The notes under the pieces were generated by a model that saw nothing but the letters and a program-made list of their open reading frames with translations, made no database searches and was not told the origin of the DNA. A program made the position numbers and the translations under genes. From Polynucleobacter brandtiae (GTDB taxonomy: Bacteria > Pseudomonadota > Gammaproteobacteria > Burkholderiales > Burkholderiaceae), in assembly GCF_002797575.1 (NCBI RefSeq), contig NZ_PGTX01000001.1, positions 620,001 through 684,000 of the forward strand: a stretch of DNA of 64,000 nucleotides, in the 5' to 3' direction. Shown here piece by piece: positions 34,917 to 44,430 of this stretch; the stretch's first letter is position 1, and the number at the start of each line of letters is the position of its first letter.

Positions 34917-36929
34917 ATGACTCAATCCGTGATTGATAACGAAACACAAGAAAAATTAGATGCCTTCATCAAGCAAGAGGAGGGAGACTCAAACGACTAC
35001 AAAGGTCTTTTGGCAAAGTTTATTACTCTGGTAGCGGTTGGCATGTCCCTATTCCATCTTTATGCTGCTTACTCAATTGTTCCAACGCATCAGCTACGCG
35101 TCATTCACGTCGCCTTGGTTCTTTTCTTAGTATTTCTGAGCTTTCCGATAGCTGCCCGTTTTAAAAATCGTTTGATGTGGTGGGATATCGTATTTGCAAT
35201 TGGGTCGGTATTTATCGCTTACTACATTCTGAGTGGTGGCGATGATTTGATGGATAGAAATACGGCACCCAACTCCACTGACGTCATCATCGGTGTTGGT
35301 TTAATTGCATTGATTTTAGAAAGCGTGCGAAGAACCAATGGCATGATTTTGGTCGGCGTAACCGCCCTTTTCTTACTCTATGCTGTATTCGGCAATTACT
35401 TGCCAGCACCCTGGACCCATAAGGGATATGAAATTGATCGTCTAGTAGGCTACATGTTTATGACGCTTGAGGGTATCTATGGAACAGCGGTGGATGTCTC
35501 CGCCACCCTCATTATTCTCTTCACCATTTTCGGCGCCTTCTTACAGTTCACTGGCGCTGGTAAGTTTTTCATCGACTTCTCTTTTGCAGCTATGGGTGGA
35601 AAATCCTCTGGCGTAGGAAGAACTATCGTCATGTCTTCGTTCTTACTCGGCGGCCCCTCTGGTTCAGGAGTGGCGACTACAGTCACTGTTGGCTCTGTAG
35701 CAGCACCCATGCTAGAAAAAGTAGGCTACGAAAAAAATGCTGCGGGTGGCTTGCTAGCTGCAGGTGGCTTAGGCGCTATTATTTCCCCGCCAGTACTGGG
35801 TGCAGCCGCATTCTTAATTGCTGATTTCTTAAAGATATCCTACCTAGATGTGTTGCTGATGGCGACCATTCCAACTATCTTGTTCTATCTTGGCTTATTT
35901 GTCATGGTAGAAATTGATGTGCGCAAATATGGCATGAAGAGCATTCAATTTCATGCGGCTGAAACTGCTTGGCAGCTGACCAAAAAATACTGGTTTCATT
36001 TCTTTTCACTCATTTCGATCGTCGTTTTTATGCTGTTCGGCTTCTCACCAGTTATGTCTGTATTTTGGGCGACAGTGGTTTCGGCCCTCTCTAGCATGCT
36101 GCGTGAAGATACTGCCATTATTCCTTGGGCCTGGTTTAAGGGTAAAGAGCCAATACTTGCGGGTCTCTACAACTCAAACCTTACTAAGTCATTAGCATCA
36201 GGCTCTACTGGTGTACTCGCAATTGCAGCCACCTGCGCTGGTGCAGGCCTCATTGTGGGTACTGTCACACTCACCGGTCTAGGCTTGAAGTTCAGTTCTA
36301 TCGTCATTCAGTATGCTGGCGGCTCGTTGTTGCTTACTGCCATCTTCACTGCCTTAGTAGTTTGGGTGGTCGGGCTCGCAGTTCCGGTAACGGCGTCTTA
36401 CATCATTTGCGCTGTTATCGCTGCGCCAGCGTTAATTAATTTGGGCGTTCCGGCATTTGCTGCTCACATGTTTATTTTCTACTACGCAGTACTGTCTGAG
36501 GTTTCTCCTCCAACAGCACTCTCTCCCTTTGCTGCCGCAGCGATCTGCAAGGGGAACCCCTACAAAACTACCCTTCAGACATGGAAATATGTTGCACCAG
36601 CTATCTTGGTGCCGTTCATGTTTGTTCTAGATAAGTCCGGGGTTAGCCTTTTGTTGATGGGCTCAACAGCCGCCCTTGAGCAGGCAAATTGGCTGGAGAT
36701 TGCTTGGATCTCGTTCACGGCTGTAGTTGGCATCATCTGCTTAGCTGGTGGCCTGCAGGGTTGGTTTATTGAGAAGACGAAAATCTTCGAACGCGTAATC
36801 ATGGTGGCCGCTGGAGTGGCGCTTGCCTATCCTTCAACTGAGGCTGACATAATCGGGTTTGTAGGTTTTGGATTAGTGCTCATCACCCAGACAATGACTC
36901 ACTTTAAACTGAATCCTCGATCGACCTAA
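34917..36929 (+). CDS. TRAP transporter fused permease (DctQ-DctM type)
   Basis: A 670-aa inner membrane protein with about 16-18 helices. The N-terminal part (residues about 30-160) corresponds to the small DctQ-like subunit. The remainder is the DctM-like channel, with GAFLQFTGAGKFFIDFSFAAMG, SSFLLGGPSGSGVATTVTVG and GAIISPPVLGAAAFLIADF. Fused permeases of this size pair with TAXI receptors. It carries out sodium-coupled uptake of the ligand bound by the preceding receptor. It is the last gene of its operon, with a terminator after it. Confidence 0.94.
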   Translation: MTQSVIDNETQEKLDAFIKQEEGDSNDYKGLLAKFITLVAVGMSLFHLYAAYSIVPTHQLRVIHVALVLFLVFLSFPIAARFKNRLMWWDIVFAIGSVFIAYYILSGGDDLMDRNTAPNSTDVIIGVGLIALILESVRRTNGMILVGVTALFLLYAVFGNYLPAPWTHKGYEIDRLVGYMFMTLEGIYGTAVDVSATLIILFTIFGAFLQFTGAGKFFIDFSFAAMGGKSSGVGRTIVMSSFLLGGPSGSGVATTVTVGSVAAPMLEKVGYEKNAAGGLLAAGGLGAIISPPVLGAAAFLIADFLKISYLDVLLMATIPTILFYLGLFVMVEIDVRKYGMKSIQFHAAETAWQLTKKYWFHFFSLISIVVFMLFGFSPVMSVFWATVVSALSSMLREDTAIIPWAWFKGKEPILAGLYNSNLTKSLASGSTGVLAIAATCAGAGLIVGTVTLTGLGLKFSSIVIQYAGGSLLLTAIFTALVVWVVGLAVPVTASYIICAVIAAPALINLGVPAFAAHMFIFYYAVLSEVSPPTALSPFAAAAICKGNPYKTTLQTWKYVAPAILVPFMFVLDKSGVSLLLMGSTAALEQANWLEIAWISFTAVVGIICLAGGLQGWFIEKTKIFERVIMVAAGVALAYPSTEADIIGFVGFGLVLITQTMTHFKLNPRST

Positions 36930-36954
36930 TTTGTGACGCCAAGTAGATTGGTGC

Positions 36955-36989
36955 AAAAAAAATCCCGCACATTGAGGCGGGATTTTTTT
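36955..36989. terminator. Bidirectional terminator between convergent genes
   Basis: Stem ATCCCGC / GCGGGAT with an 8-nt loop, flanked by an A run on one side and a T run on the other. It separates the TRAP permease from the convergent enolase-superfamily gene and should serve both. Confidence 0.92.
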
Positions 36990-37002
36990 ATTGGCACATT
37001 GA

Positions 37003-38136
37003 TCACATCACTTTTGTCCAAGCAGCTTTACCCGCATATTTTTTAACCGCAGCTTCATCAAACTCGAATCCTAAACCAGGGGTCTTATGTAGGATAAGAT
37101 CCCCATTTTTAAAAGTGAGTTGCTTATTAATTAATCTACGGAAGTTCAACACTTGGTCATCTAAGAAAAATTCCACAAAACGGGCATTAGGAGTAGCGGC
37201 TACTAAAGGAGCATGTAAATCATGCATCCAATGTGGGCAGACGGTGACCCCCTTTACATCCGCATAGACTGCGATACGGCGCCACTCGGTAATGCCCCCA
37301 CATACGGCTGCATCAGGCTGCAAAATAGCAGCACCGCCAGTGTCAATAAGCTCTCTAAAGCGCCAACGGCCTGCCTCCATCTCACCAGTAGCCACGTTAA
37401 TAGTGGTTTGACGGGCTAGGGCTGCGTGAAGATCTATTGCATCCGGGGAAAATGGCTCCTCAATCCAATAAGGGTTGTATTGCTCGAAACGACGGATGTA
37501 TTCCAGGGCAGTAGGTAAATCACGCCATGCATTATTGGCATCGAGCGTGAGTAATACGTCGTCGCCTACGGCCTTACGAGCTGCTTTAACGCGCGCTTCT
37601 TCCTCTCTTGGGGATAGGCGGCCTGTTTTCATTTTGACGGCTTTAAAGCCCTGATTTACGTAGGTCTCCATCTCCTTACCTAACTTAGCCGGGGTCTTCC
37701 CATCTAAATAGTAGCCACCACTGGCATATGCAGGAACACGATCATCCACCACGGAGCCTAAGTATTGATGCAGTGGTAATTTGGCGGCGCGGGCATTTAA
37801 GTCCCATAGCGCCGTATCTAAGATAGAAATACCCCGCATCACCACCCCAGATCGGCCCTGCAAGATAGATTCGTCATACATTTCCATCCATAAGCCCTCA
37901 CTACGATGACTGTTTTGGCCAATTAATTTGGGCGCTAATAGTTGCTCAACGGCAACTTTAGCTACATCACCGCCTGCGCTACCAACATAGCAAAATCCGA
38001 TGCCCTCATTACCATCTTTACCACGCACTTTTACCAAACAATAATGACGCTCAGAAACTGTACGAGTAGAAAAAGATGTGACCTTATCTAACGGAATAGC
38101 CACTGCTGCTACGGATACTGACTCAATAATGGGCAT
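37003..38136 (-). CDS. Mandelate racemase/muconate lactonizing-family enzyme
   Basis: A 377-aa enolase-superfamily enzyme. The KxK motif is AVKMKTGRL (about residues 165-173). Metal ligands are Asp in LTLDANNAW, Glu in WIEEPFSPD and Glu in VATGEMEAG. The catalytic dyad fits the mandelate-racemase subgroup: an Asp in LQPDAAVCGG and a His in CPHWMHDLHAPL. It would abstract the alpha-proton of a carboxylate, as a racemase or acid-sugar dehydratase. It converges on the TRAP operon, so its product could feed the DapA-like aldolase. Confidence 0.9.
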   Translation of the reverse strand: MPIIESVSVAAVAIPLDKVTSFSTRTVSERHYCLVKVRGKDGNEGIGFCYVGSAGGDVAKVAVEQLLAPKLIGQNSHRSEGLWMEMYDESILQGRSGVVMRGISILDTALWDLNARAAKLPLHQYLGSVVDDRVPAYASGGYYLDGKTPAKLGKEMETYVNQGFKAVKMKTGRLSPREEEARVKAARKAVGDDVLLTLDANNAWRDLPTALEYIRRFEQYNPYWIEEPFSPDAIDLHAALARQTTINVATGEMEAGRWRFRELIDTGGAAILQPDAAVCGGITEWRRIAVYADVKGVTVCPHWMHDLHAPLVAATPNARFVEFFLDDQVLNFRRLINKQLTFKNGDLILHKTPGLGFEFDEAAVKKYAGKAAWTKVM

Positions 38137-38290
38137 GACATCTCCTGTATGTAATAAAAATATTGTATCGAGAACTTTTTTAACTCGAGATTAAACTAAA
38201 CAATAGTAATTGCTGCGTTACAACATAAATATCAAGAAAAAGATCCACAATATTGGATAATTGGCGTGTGGAAAAAATAGTTAGAAATTC

Positions 38291-39724
38291 ATGTCCTTTT
38301 TGATAAAAGCGCTCAACGTTACTGGGCTGATTTTCGTCGGACTAATCATGCTGTCCGAATCTGTGCTTGTATCTAGCGCTCAAGCACAGCAAGCAAATCC
38401 GGCAACCCAAAAACGAAAAGCGCCCCAAGTAAAGCAAAAAGCCGCATCAACCGTACAGAGTGGCATCAAATTCAAAGATAGTTTCATCGACAAATCCTCC
38501 AAAAGTATGAGTCTAAATCCCGAGCTGTTTAAGCGGGTAGATGGTCAATATAGTAGAGAAGAGGGTGATAACTTTGATTACCGCATACAACGCGGATGTA
38601 TGCAAAGGAGCTTTAATGAGAGTAATTTACCCGCCAATATTGGTGTAGTGGATCGCTCCTTTAATGAATTCTTCAAGACTCAATCCAAAGGATTCTTCGA
38701 CCGTATGCGCGGCAACTGCATTCCCTATGCTCTTGCTTTAGGAGCTCGAGATCGCTTTGAATCGCTCAGCATCATGAATGGCCCCTTGCAGGATTCAAAA
38801 ACAGAAGTTTGGACATTTACACCCTCTGTAGCAGGTGGATTTCTAATTCAACAAGACTCCTTAAAGGAAGAATCTAAACGCTTTACAGAGATTCAAATTC
38901 CACTAAATGATGTTTTATATGATCCCAAAAAAGTCGGCGATCAATTACCAGTTGAGCTTGTGTGGGAATTAAATTCCGTCATCAAGCAAATATACCCTGA
39001 AGAGAATAATGCTCTTGAAAATACAAGAAGCATTGTTCGCCTCATCGTGGACTTTGGAGACAAAGAGCGCTGGGCACAAATTTGGGCTGCCGAGATTATT
39101 GACCCCTCTTCTCAGGAGATATTTTCTAGCGCTTTTTGGGTCGCTCGCAGCGACATCCCTGGAGGCTTCTATACTGCCAGCGGAGAATCTATCGAGCGCA
39201 CTTTTTGGACCAACCCCTTAAGTTATCGACGTATATCGCGCGGTGTTGGAAGCGTGCGAGCATCCAGTAAAAAGGTGGCAGCGCCAAAAAATGGAACGGC
39301 GCCTGTAGTGGCGCTCCAACAGCGTTATCGCGCTCATATGGGAATTGACTACTCCGCACCAATAGGAACCCCGATTTTTAGTGTCGCGACCGGTAAGGTT
39401 GTTCATCTGGGCTACAGCGGTGCATTTGGCAATCTCATCATCCTAGAGCATCCAGGCAATTACCGTACTTACTATGCCCATTTGAGTAACTACAACCCAG
39501 AACTTGCCATTGGTAACGAGGTGAGACGCGGATTAGAGATTGGATACGTCGGGTCAACGGGTCGATCCACCGGCCCTCATCTCCATTTTGAGCTCAGAAA
39601 AGATGGGGTCTATGTAGACCCTTATAGTCCTAAAACTCAATTAGATTTGTGGAATATGCGTGATAGCGACAGCGGCCTACTCACCCGAGAAATATTACTA
39701 CTCGGTACGCCCATCAAAAATTAA
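38291..39724 (+). CDS. M23-family peptidase (LytM domain), secreted
   Basis: A 477-aa protein with an N-terminal signal peptide (LSESVLVSSAQA). A long alpha/beta region of unknown fold comes next (about residues 60-340). The C-terminal LytM domain has RAHMGIDYSAPIGTPI (first His and Asp ligands) and GPHLHFELRKDGVYVDP (HxH). All zinc-ligand positions are present, so it should be an active peptidoglycan endopeptidase acting in the periplasm. N-terminal parts of such proteins often control access to cell-wall crosslinks. It is monocistronic with a shared terminator. Confidence 0.92.
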   Translation: MSFLIKALNVTGLIFVGLIMLSESVLVSSAQAQQANPATQKRKAPQVKQKAASTVQSGIKFKDSFIDKSSKSMSLNPELFKRVDGQYSREEGDNFDYRIQRGCMQRSFNESNLPANIGVVDRSFNEFFKTQSKGFFDRMRGNCIPYALALGARDRFESLSIMNGPLQDSKTEVWTFTPSVAGGFLIQQDSLKEESKRFTEIQIPLNDVLYDPKKVGDQLPVELVWELNSVIKQIYPEENNALENTRSIVRLIVDFGDKERWAQIWAAEIIDPSSQEIFSSAFWVARSDIPGGFYTASGESIERTFWTNPLSYRRISRGVGSVRASSKKVAAPKNGTAPVVALQQRYRAHMGIDYSAPIGTPIFSVATGKVVHLGYSGAFGNLIILEHPGNYRTYYAHLSNYNPELAIGNEVRRGLEIGYVGSTGRSTGPHLHFELRKDGVYVDPYSPKTQLDLWNMRDSDSGLLTREILLLGTPIKN

Positions 39725-39754
39725 AGCAACATACATGAACCAAAAAAAGTGCAA

Positions 39755-39787
39755 TAAAAAAGGGATCGTCAAGGATCCCTTTATCTT
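39755..39787. terminator. Bidirectional terminator between convergent genes
   Basis: Stem AGGGATC / GATCCCT with a 6-nt loop, preceded by an A run and followed by TTTATCTT. It lies between the M23 peptidase and the universal stress protein gene. Confidence 0.85.
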
Positions 39788-39802
39788 AAGCGCTTAGTCA
39801 AC

Positions 39803-40243
39803 CTAACTTAGCACCAATACAGGTAACTTAGCGTGCACGATAACCTGGTGTGCCTCGCTACCCAGCAATAGACCCTTAATGCCCGTTCGCTTATGTGACG
39901 CCATCACAATGACGTCTGCTTTAGCTTTCTTGGCGGCATCCAAAATACCTTCAGATAAATCACTATTAGAAATATGTACAGTGTTTACCTTAATACCCGC
40001 ACCCAATAAAGCAATCGATTTTTTGAAAACATCCGTGGCAAATGCGGCGCACACCTTTTGATGATCCTTCTGAGAAATACCGTAACCCATCGTGCTGTCC
40101 GAGTAAACCATAGGTGGCGTAGGATCTGAAACATAGGTTAGAGTAATTGCTGCTTTATCCGATTTAGCAAGCGCAGCTACTTTTTTGAGTGATTTTTTAC
40201 TCACATCTGAACCGTCAACCGGTACTAATAAGTGCTTAAACAT
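39803..40243 (-). CDS. Universal stress protein (UspA family)
   Basis: A 146-aa cytosolic alpha/beta protein. It starts MFKHLLVPVDGSDVSKKSL. The ATP-binding loop near the C-terminus reads ASHKRTGIKGLLLGSEAHQV, corresponding to the G-2X-G-9X-G pattern in slightly altered form, and ends KLPVLVLS. It probably responds to starvation or stress and may bind ATP. No partner genes are adjacent. Confidence 0.93.
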   Translation of the reverse strand: MFKHLLVPVDGSDVSKKSLKKVAALAKSDKAAITLTYVSDPTPPMVYSDSTMGYGISQKDHQKVCAAFATDVFKKSIALLGAGIKVNTVHISNSDLSEGILDAAKKAKADVIVMASHKRTGIKGLLLGSEAHQVIVHAKLPVLVLS

Positions 40244-40329
40244 AATGACTCCTGTTAAATTGTAGGAAGTTGCTTCGTTTCATCATAAACCTTATTGCTT
40301 TTCTGTAAAGCGATAAAAAGGAGACAGAA

Positions 40330-40731
40330 TTGGTCAAGTACTTCGTGGTGTATTTTTCTTTTCTCATATCGCTACTGGTAATCGATTTGATTTGGTTGCT
40401 TGGTATTGCCAAGAATTTATATCGCGCTGAAATGGGCTCATTAATGGCCCCAGAGCCAAGACTTCTAGCAGGTCTCGGTTTTTATCTCCTCTACGCCCTT
40501 GGCGTGACTATCTTTGTAACTCTTCCGGCTCTATCAAAACAGTCCTGGATCTACGCATTGCAGTATGGCGCGCTATTTGGGTTCTTTTGTTATATGACTT
40601 ACGACCTCACAAATTTGGCTGTCATCCGTGACTTTCCAATCCGCCTGGCATTGATCGATATTGCTTGGGGTGCCAGCGTTACCGCTTCATCGGCCGCGAT
40701 TGCTTATTGGATAGGTAGTCGAGTCAATTAA
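40330..40731 (+). CDS. DUF2177-family membrane protein
   Basis: A 133-aa, four-helix membrane protein starting at TTG 40330, with an AGGAGA site seven bases upstream. Recognisable DUF2177 features are LLVIDLIWLLGIAKNLYRAEMG, the middle FGFFCYMTYDLTNLAVIRDF and a final DIAWGASVTASSA. The function is unknown. It lies 14 nt upstream of the SulP transporter and is probably cotranscribed. Confidence 0.87.
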   Translation: MVKYFVVYFSFLISLLVIDLIWLLGIAKNLYRAEMGSLMAPEPRLLAGLGFYLLYALGVTIFVTLPALSKQSWIYALQYGALFGFFCYMTYDLTNLAVIRDFPIRLALIDIAWGASVTASSAAIAYWIGSRVN

Positions 40732-40745
40732 GTACACCTCAATAA

Positions 40746-42374
40746 ATGAAGCCCTTTTCCCCTAAGTTATTGAATGCATTTAAGGAATACAACCGCTCTC
40801 TGTTTACAAAAGACCTCTTAGCCGGCTTGACAGTTGGTGTAGTTGCACTGCCGCTAGCAATGGCTTTTGCAATCGCCAGCGGACTAAAACCAGAGGCAGG
40901 GATCTTTACTGCAATTATTGCTGGCGGGCTTATCTCTCTGCTAGGTGGTAGCCGCGTTCAGATTGGAGGGCCTGCTGGGGCTTTTATTGTGCTCCTATAT
41001 GGCATTGTTGAACAGTATGGTATTGCCAATATGCTATTGGCTACCGCAATGTCTGGCGTATTTTTATTTCTGATGGGACTATTTCGACTCGGAACATTAA
41101 TTCGCTTTATTCCAGTGGCGGTCATTATTGGGTTTACAAATGGTATTGCAGTCTTAATTGGCTTATCCCAAATAAAAGAATTTTTTGGTCTGAAGATAAA
41201 CAATATGCCTGCAGAATTCTTTGCATCTATTCAAGCCATATATTCTGCTGCTGAAACGTTTAATCAAAGCGCCTTGATGATATCCCTCTTCAGTTTAGCG
41301 ATATTGATTTCATGGCGGATTTTTCAAAACCATTTAGGCTACTTGCGCCATTTACCTGGAACAGTGGTTGCTATGACTGTAGCCACTATTCTGACAAGCT
41401 CTCTTAATTTACCGATTGATACGATTGGTAGTCGTTATGGCGGTATTCCAGCGGGTTTACCAACCTTTCAATGGATCTCTATCAGCTTTAGTACAGCCCA
41501 GTTTTTAATTATCCCTGCAGTCACCCTTGCCCTACTTGGGGCCATAGAATCGCTTTTATGCGCACGAGTTGCCGACAGTTTAATTGAGGATCGTCATGAC
41601 TCAAATCAAGAGTTAATGGCTCAAGGTATTGCTAATTTTACAATTCCCTTCTTTGGCGGTATGCCAGCAACGGGAACTATTGCAAGAACAGTCACCAATA
41701 TACAGAGTGGAGGCAATACGCCTATTGCTGGGATCGTACATTCCATCACTCTACTCATTATTATTTTATTTGGCGCTCCACTTGCTCGAGATATTCCCTT
41801 GGCTACTCTAGCCGCAATCTTGATTTTTATTGCCTGGAATATGGGTGAGTGGAAAAAATTAATCGATTTAAAACAATTTCGACTACCTTACCGAATGATC
41901 ATGTTGAGTGTGTTTTTTCTCACCATTGCAATGGATCTCACAGTTGCCATTCAGGTAGGACTGCTCTTAGCTTTCATTACCTTTATGTACAGAATATCAA
42001 GCCTAACCCGCTATGAGAACGCTAATCCAGCAGACTTTCCGATCCCAGCGCTATATCAAGAGAAAGTTACTGCGTTACGCTTGTACGGCGCAATCTTTTT
42101 TGGAGCAGTGAAGTTATTAGAAAAAATAGAGGCAGATCTATCCGCTGAGATATTAATCTTAGACTTCAAGAACGTCATCTATATTGATTCATCAGGTATC
42201 GATGCAATTCTTGAGCTTGAAAAAGTCTGTAAAAATAAAAATATACGGTTAATTATTTGTGAGCTCGCCTATCAGCCCTTTGAGATGGCAATGCGTGGCG
42301 GTTTACTTACAAGATTACCAAAAGAAAATTTTTACTCCACGCTTCAATTAGGTATTGCTGCCGTTACGCACTAA
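40746..42374 (+). CDS. SulP-family anion transporter with STAS domain
   Basis: A 542-aa inner membrane transporter. It begins with the SLC26/SulP signature DLLAGLTVGVVALPLAMAFA, GLYTAI-like GIFTAIIAGG, and GPAGAFIVLLY. Some 12-14 helices are followed by a cytosolic STAS domain (from about residue 425) with ILDFKNVIYIDSSGIDAILEL. Likely substrates are sulfate, bicarbonate or dicarboxylates; none can be chosen from the sequence. The STAS phosphorylatable Ser (DSSG) is intact. Confidence 0.93.
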   Translation: MKPFSPKLLNAFKEYNRSLFTKDLLAGLTVGVVALPLAMAFAIASGLKPEAGIFTAIIAGGLISLLGGSRVQIGGPAGAFIVLLYGIVEQYGIANMLLATAMSGVFLFLMGLFRLGTLIRFIPVAVIIGFTNGIAVLIGLSQIKEFFGLKINNMPAEFFASIQAIYSAAETFNQSALMISLFSLAILISWRIFQNHLGYLRHLPGTVVAMTVATILTSSLNLPIDTIGSRYGGIPAGLPTFQWISISFSTAQFLIIPAVTLALLGAIESLLCARVADSLIEDRHDSNQELMAQGIANFTIPFFGGMPATGTIARTVTNIQSGGNTPIAGIVHSITLLIIILFGAPLARDIPLATLAAILIFIAWNMGEWKKLIDLKQFRLPYRMIMLSVFFLTIAMDLTVAIQVGLLLAFITFMYRISSLTRYENANPADFPIPALYQEKVTALRLYGAIFFGAVKLLEKIEADLSAEILILDFKNVIYIDSSGIDAILELEKVCKNKNIRLIICELAYQPFEMAMRGGLLTRLPKENFYSTLQLGIAAVTH

Positions 42375-42375
42375 G

Positions 42376-43635
42376 TTAATGATCGATCCGATGCTCGTTG
42401 GACCCCCAGCCATTCCGACGCTCATAGATCACAAAAAGTACCCCCCAGATAACAATAGCCACATAGGCCCACACCCAAGATATCTGCGAGGTACGCGAAC
42501 CTGTAAGGTCAAGTACAAAACCAAATATTGCAGGCCCGAATAGCCCCCCTCCGAAACCCATTAAAGAATGTAGGCCCATTGCTGCACCTTTGATGTTCTC
42601 TTTTGCACTTGTTACTAAGCCTGCCGTTAAGGTAGCAGAATCGGCCATGATAAAAATAGAGTGCCCTGTTGCTAATGCCACAATTAACCACCATGGCTGG
42701 CCAGTTGATGCGGCTAACGCAACGCCAAATAAAGCGCTAGTAAGCATCACTATACAAATCCATTTTTGACGGCCAATTTTTAAAGCAATTTCGTTGCCAA
42801 TAATCGACGCAGGCACGCCAAAGAAATTAATTACCCCGGCTAGAGTTGTAGCGGTTAATAAAAAAGAGTCGCCCGAAACTAAAGCGCAGAATGCAAAAAA
42901 AGCCACAATCCAGCTACGTGATGCGAAAAGCTCGACCGTATGCGCGGTGTAACCAAAAATGAAACCTGATGCAGTTTTATCTTGTAAAACCAAGCGCCAC
43001 TTATCTATTGGAAAAATATCACTCAAGCGAATCTGAAATGGACCCTGCCATTTTTCATGAGTTAGTGCTGGAATGAACAACAACACAATCAACAGCGCAG
43101 TAAGTGGACCTAAAGAAATCAATCCAAATACATATCGCCAACCAAGCGTATTTAAAATCCACCCAGAAATCAAATAAGAAAAGCCGGTGCCAATACCAAA
43201 AAATGCCGTGTAAAAAGCAATATGCCGAGTAAGCTCACCTGTTTTAATCCGATCGGAGAGTATCTTCAGGCCCGGCATATATGTACCCGCTAATCCAGCA
43301 CCATTTAAAGCCATGAAAAATAGTGCCGTCCAAAAGTCGTGGGCCAAAAGAGCCATGCCCATCAATCCACAAGCAGCAGAAATGCCACCAATGAGATATA
43401 CCTTTTTTGCATCGACCCGATCTGTCAATGCGGTAGCTAGCGGCACCATCAACATATAACCAAAGAAAAAGGCGCTCGCAATCAAGCCTGACTGCAAGTT
43501 ACTAAGACGCCATTCATCTTGCAGAGTAGTAAGCACTACGGCATAGCAAGCAAAACCCAATAAAGCGCATGTTTGCGCCATCAGCATAAAAGGGGTGTAA
43601 TTACTTGACTTAAAACGCATTAGGCTTTTTATCAA
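42376..43635 (-). CDS. MFS transporter
   Basis: A 419-aa 12-helix major facilitator. The loop between helices 2 and 3 has ALTDRVDAKKVYLIGG, equivalent to the conserved GxxxDRxGRR motif. Helix 1 begins MLMAQTCALLGFACYAVVLTTLQDEW. It looks like the metabolite-sensing or drug/organic acid MFS group; substrate unknown. It converges with SulP (one base between stops) and is 6 nt after the dioxygenase gene at 43642, so these two may form an operon. Confidence 0.88.
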   Translation of the reverse strand: MIKSLMRFKSSNYTPFMLMAQTCALLGFACYAVVLTTLQDEWRLSNLQSGLIASAFFFGYMLMVPLATALTDRVDAKKVYLIGGISAACGLMGMALLAHDFWTALFFMALNGAGLAGTYMPGLKILSDRIKTGELTRHIAFYTAFFGIGTGFSYLISGWILNTLGWRYVFGLISLGPLTALLIVLLFIPALTHEKWQGPFQIRLSDIFPIDKWRLVLQDKTASGFIFGYTAHTVELFASRSWIVAFFAFCALVSGDSFLLTATTLAGVINFFGVPASIIGNEIALKIGRQKWICIVMLTSALFGVALAASTGQPWWLIVALATGHSIFIMADSATLTAGLVTSAKENIKGAAMGLHSLMGFGGGLFGPAIFGFVLDLTGSRTSQISWVWAYVAIVIWGVLFVIYERRNGWGSNEHRIDH

Positions 43636-43641
43636 CGCTGA

Positions 43642-44394
43642 CTATTGACTATGATTTGGAGAATCTTGAAAGCCATTAGATCGAAAGGTAAGCACCAAGG
43701 TATCGCGATGACCATGGGCTCCAATTGGCTGTATAGGAGTAGATTCATGAATCATTTTTTCATCATTCATGAGCAATACAGACCAAGGCTTCGCTAATGT
43801 AAACCTTAAACCAACAGAGCCATTAGCCTCAAAGATGCGAGTCTCTCCACCTTTGACGTTCACTCTATCCACCAAAAAGACAGCAACAAAATCTACCCCA
43901 TCGCGATGTGCACCCTCCGGTGTGGGCCGACCAATTCCATCGGTAGTATCAATCCTAAATTGATGCGCCTCTACAAACCAGGTTTTAACTGGCTTGATCC
44001 CACTTAAAATATGGGCAATACCTATGAGTAATGATTTCCAGCTTGGATTATTGATCAGCGCTGATTGTGTTGGCTCAAACCAGCGCTCGATACCCCCGTG
44101 CAGGGCATTATAGTTAAGCGACTGCCAGTGGGCGCGGTGAGGAACGATGGCAAGGGCGTCATTCGTAATCTCATAACTAACATGGCGGCGAAAACGGTAT
44201 CTACCGCCATCCTTTAAATAAGGATCACGCGGCAAACCCTCCCAAAAGGAGTTCAAATTTAATAAATCAGTCAGTGACACCCCTGCAATCTTTGCAACTT
44301 CCTCAGGTGACACAATTGCATAGCCATCGCCTCGCAATGATCGGGCAATTTCTCCAACAGGAGTTAGGGGGGGCGAAAGACTTAAAGAAGACAT
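43642..44394 (-). CDS. 2OG-Fe(II) dioxygenase-family protein
   Basis: A 250-aa protein resembling the 2OG-Fe_Oxy_2 family that includes free amino-acid hydroxylases and BsmA-like proteins. The iron-binding HxD lies in GAHRDGVDFVAVFLVDR. A downstream His is in DEKMIHESTPI, and the 2OG-binding Arg is probably in TLVLTFRSNGF. The N-terminal half (EVAKIAGVSLTDLLNLNSFW, RRHVSYE) is typical. The substrate could be an amino acid. The following MFS gene might export its product. Confidence 0.82.
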   Translation of the reverse strand: MSSLSLSPPLTPVGEIARSLRGDGYAIVSPEEVAKIAGVSLTDLLNLNSFWEGLPRDPYLKDGGRYRFRRHVSYEITNDALAIVPHRAHWQSLNYNALHGGIERWFEPTQSALINNPSWKSLLIGIAHILSGIKPVKTWFVEAHQFRIDTTDGIGRPTPEGAHRDGVDFVAVFLVDRVNVKGGETRIFEANGSVGLRFTLAKPWSVLLMNDEKMIHESTPIQPIGAHGHRDTLVLTFRSNGFQDSPNHSQ

Positions 44395-44430
44395 TATTTC
44401 ATTTTAGAGCATCACCCACTAAATCATTAC

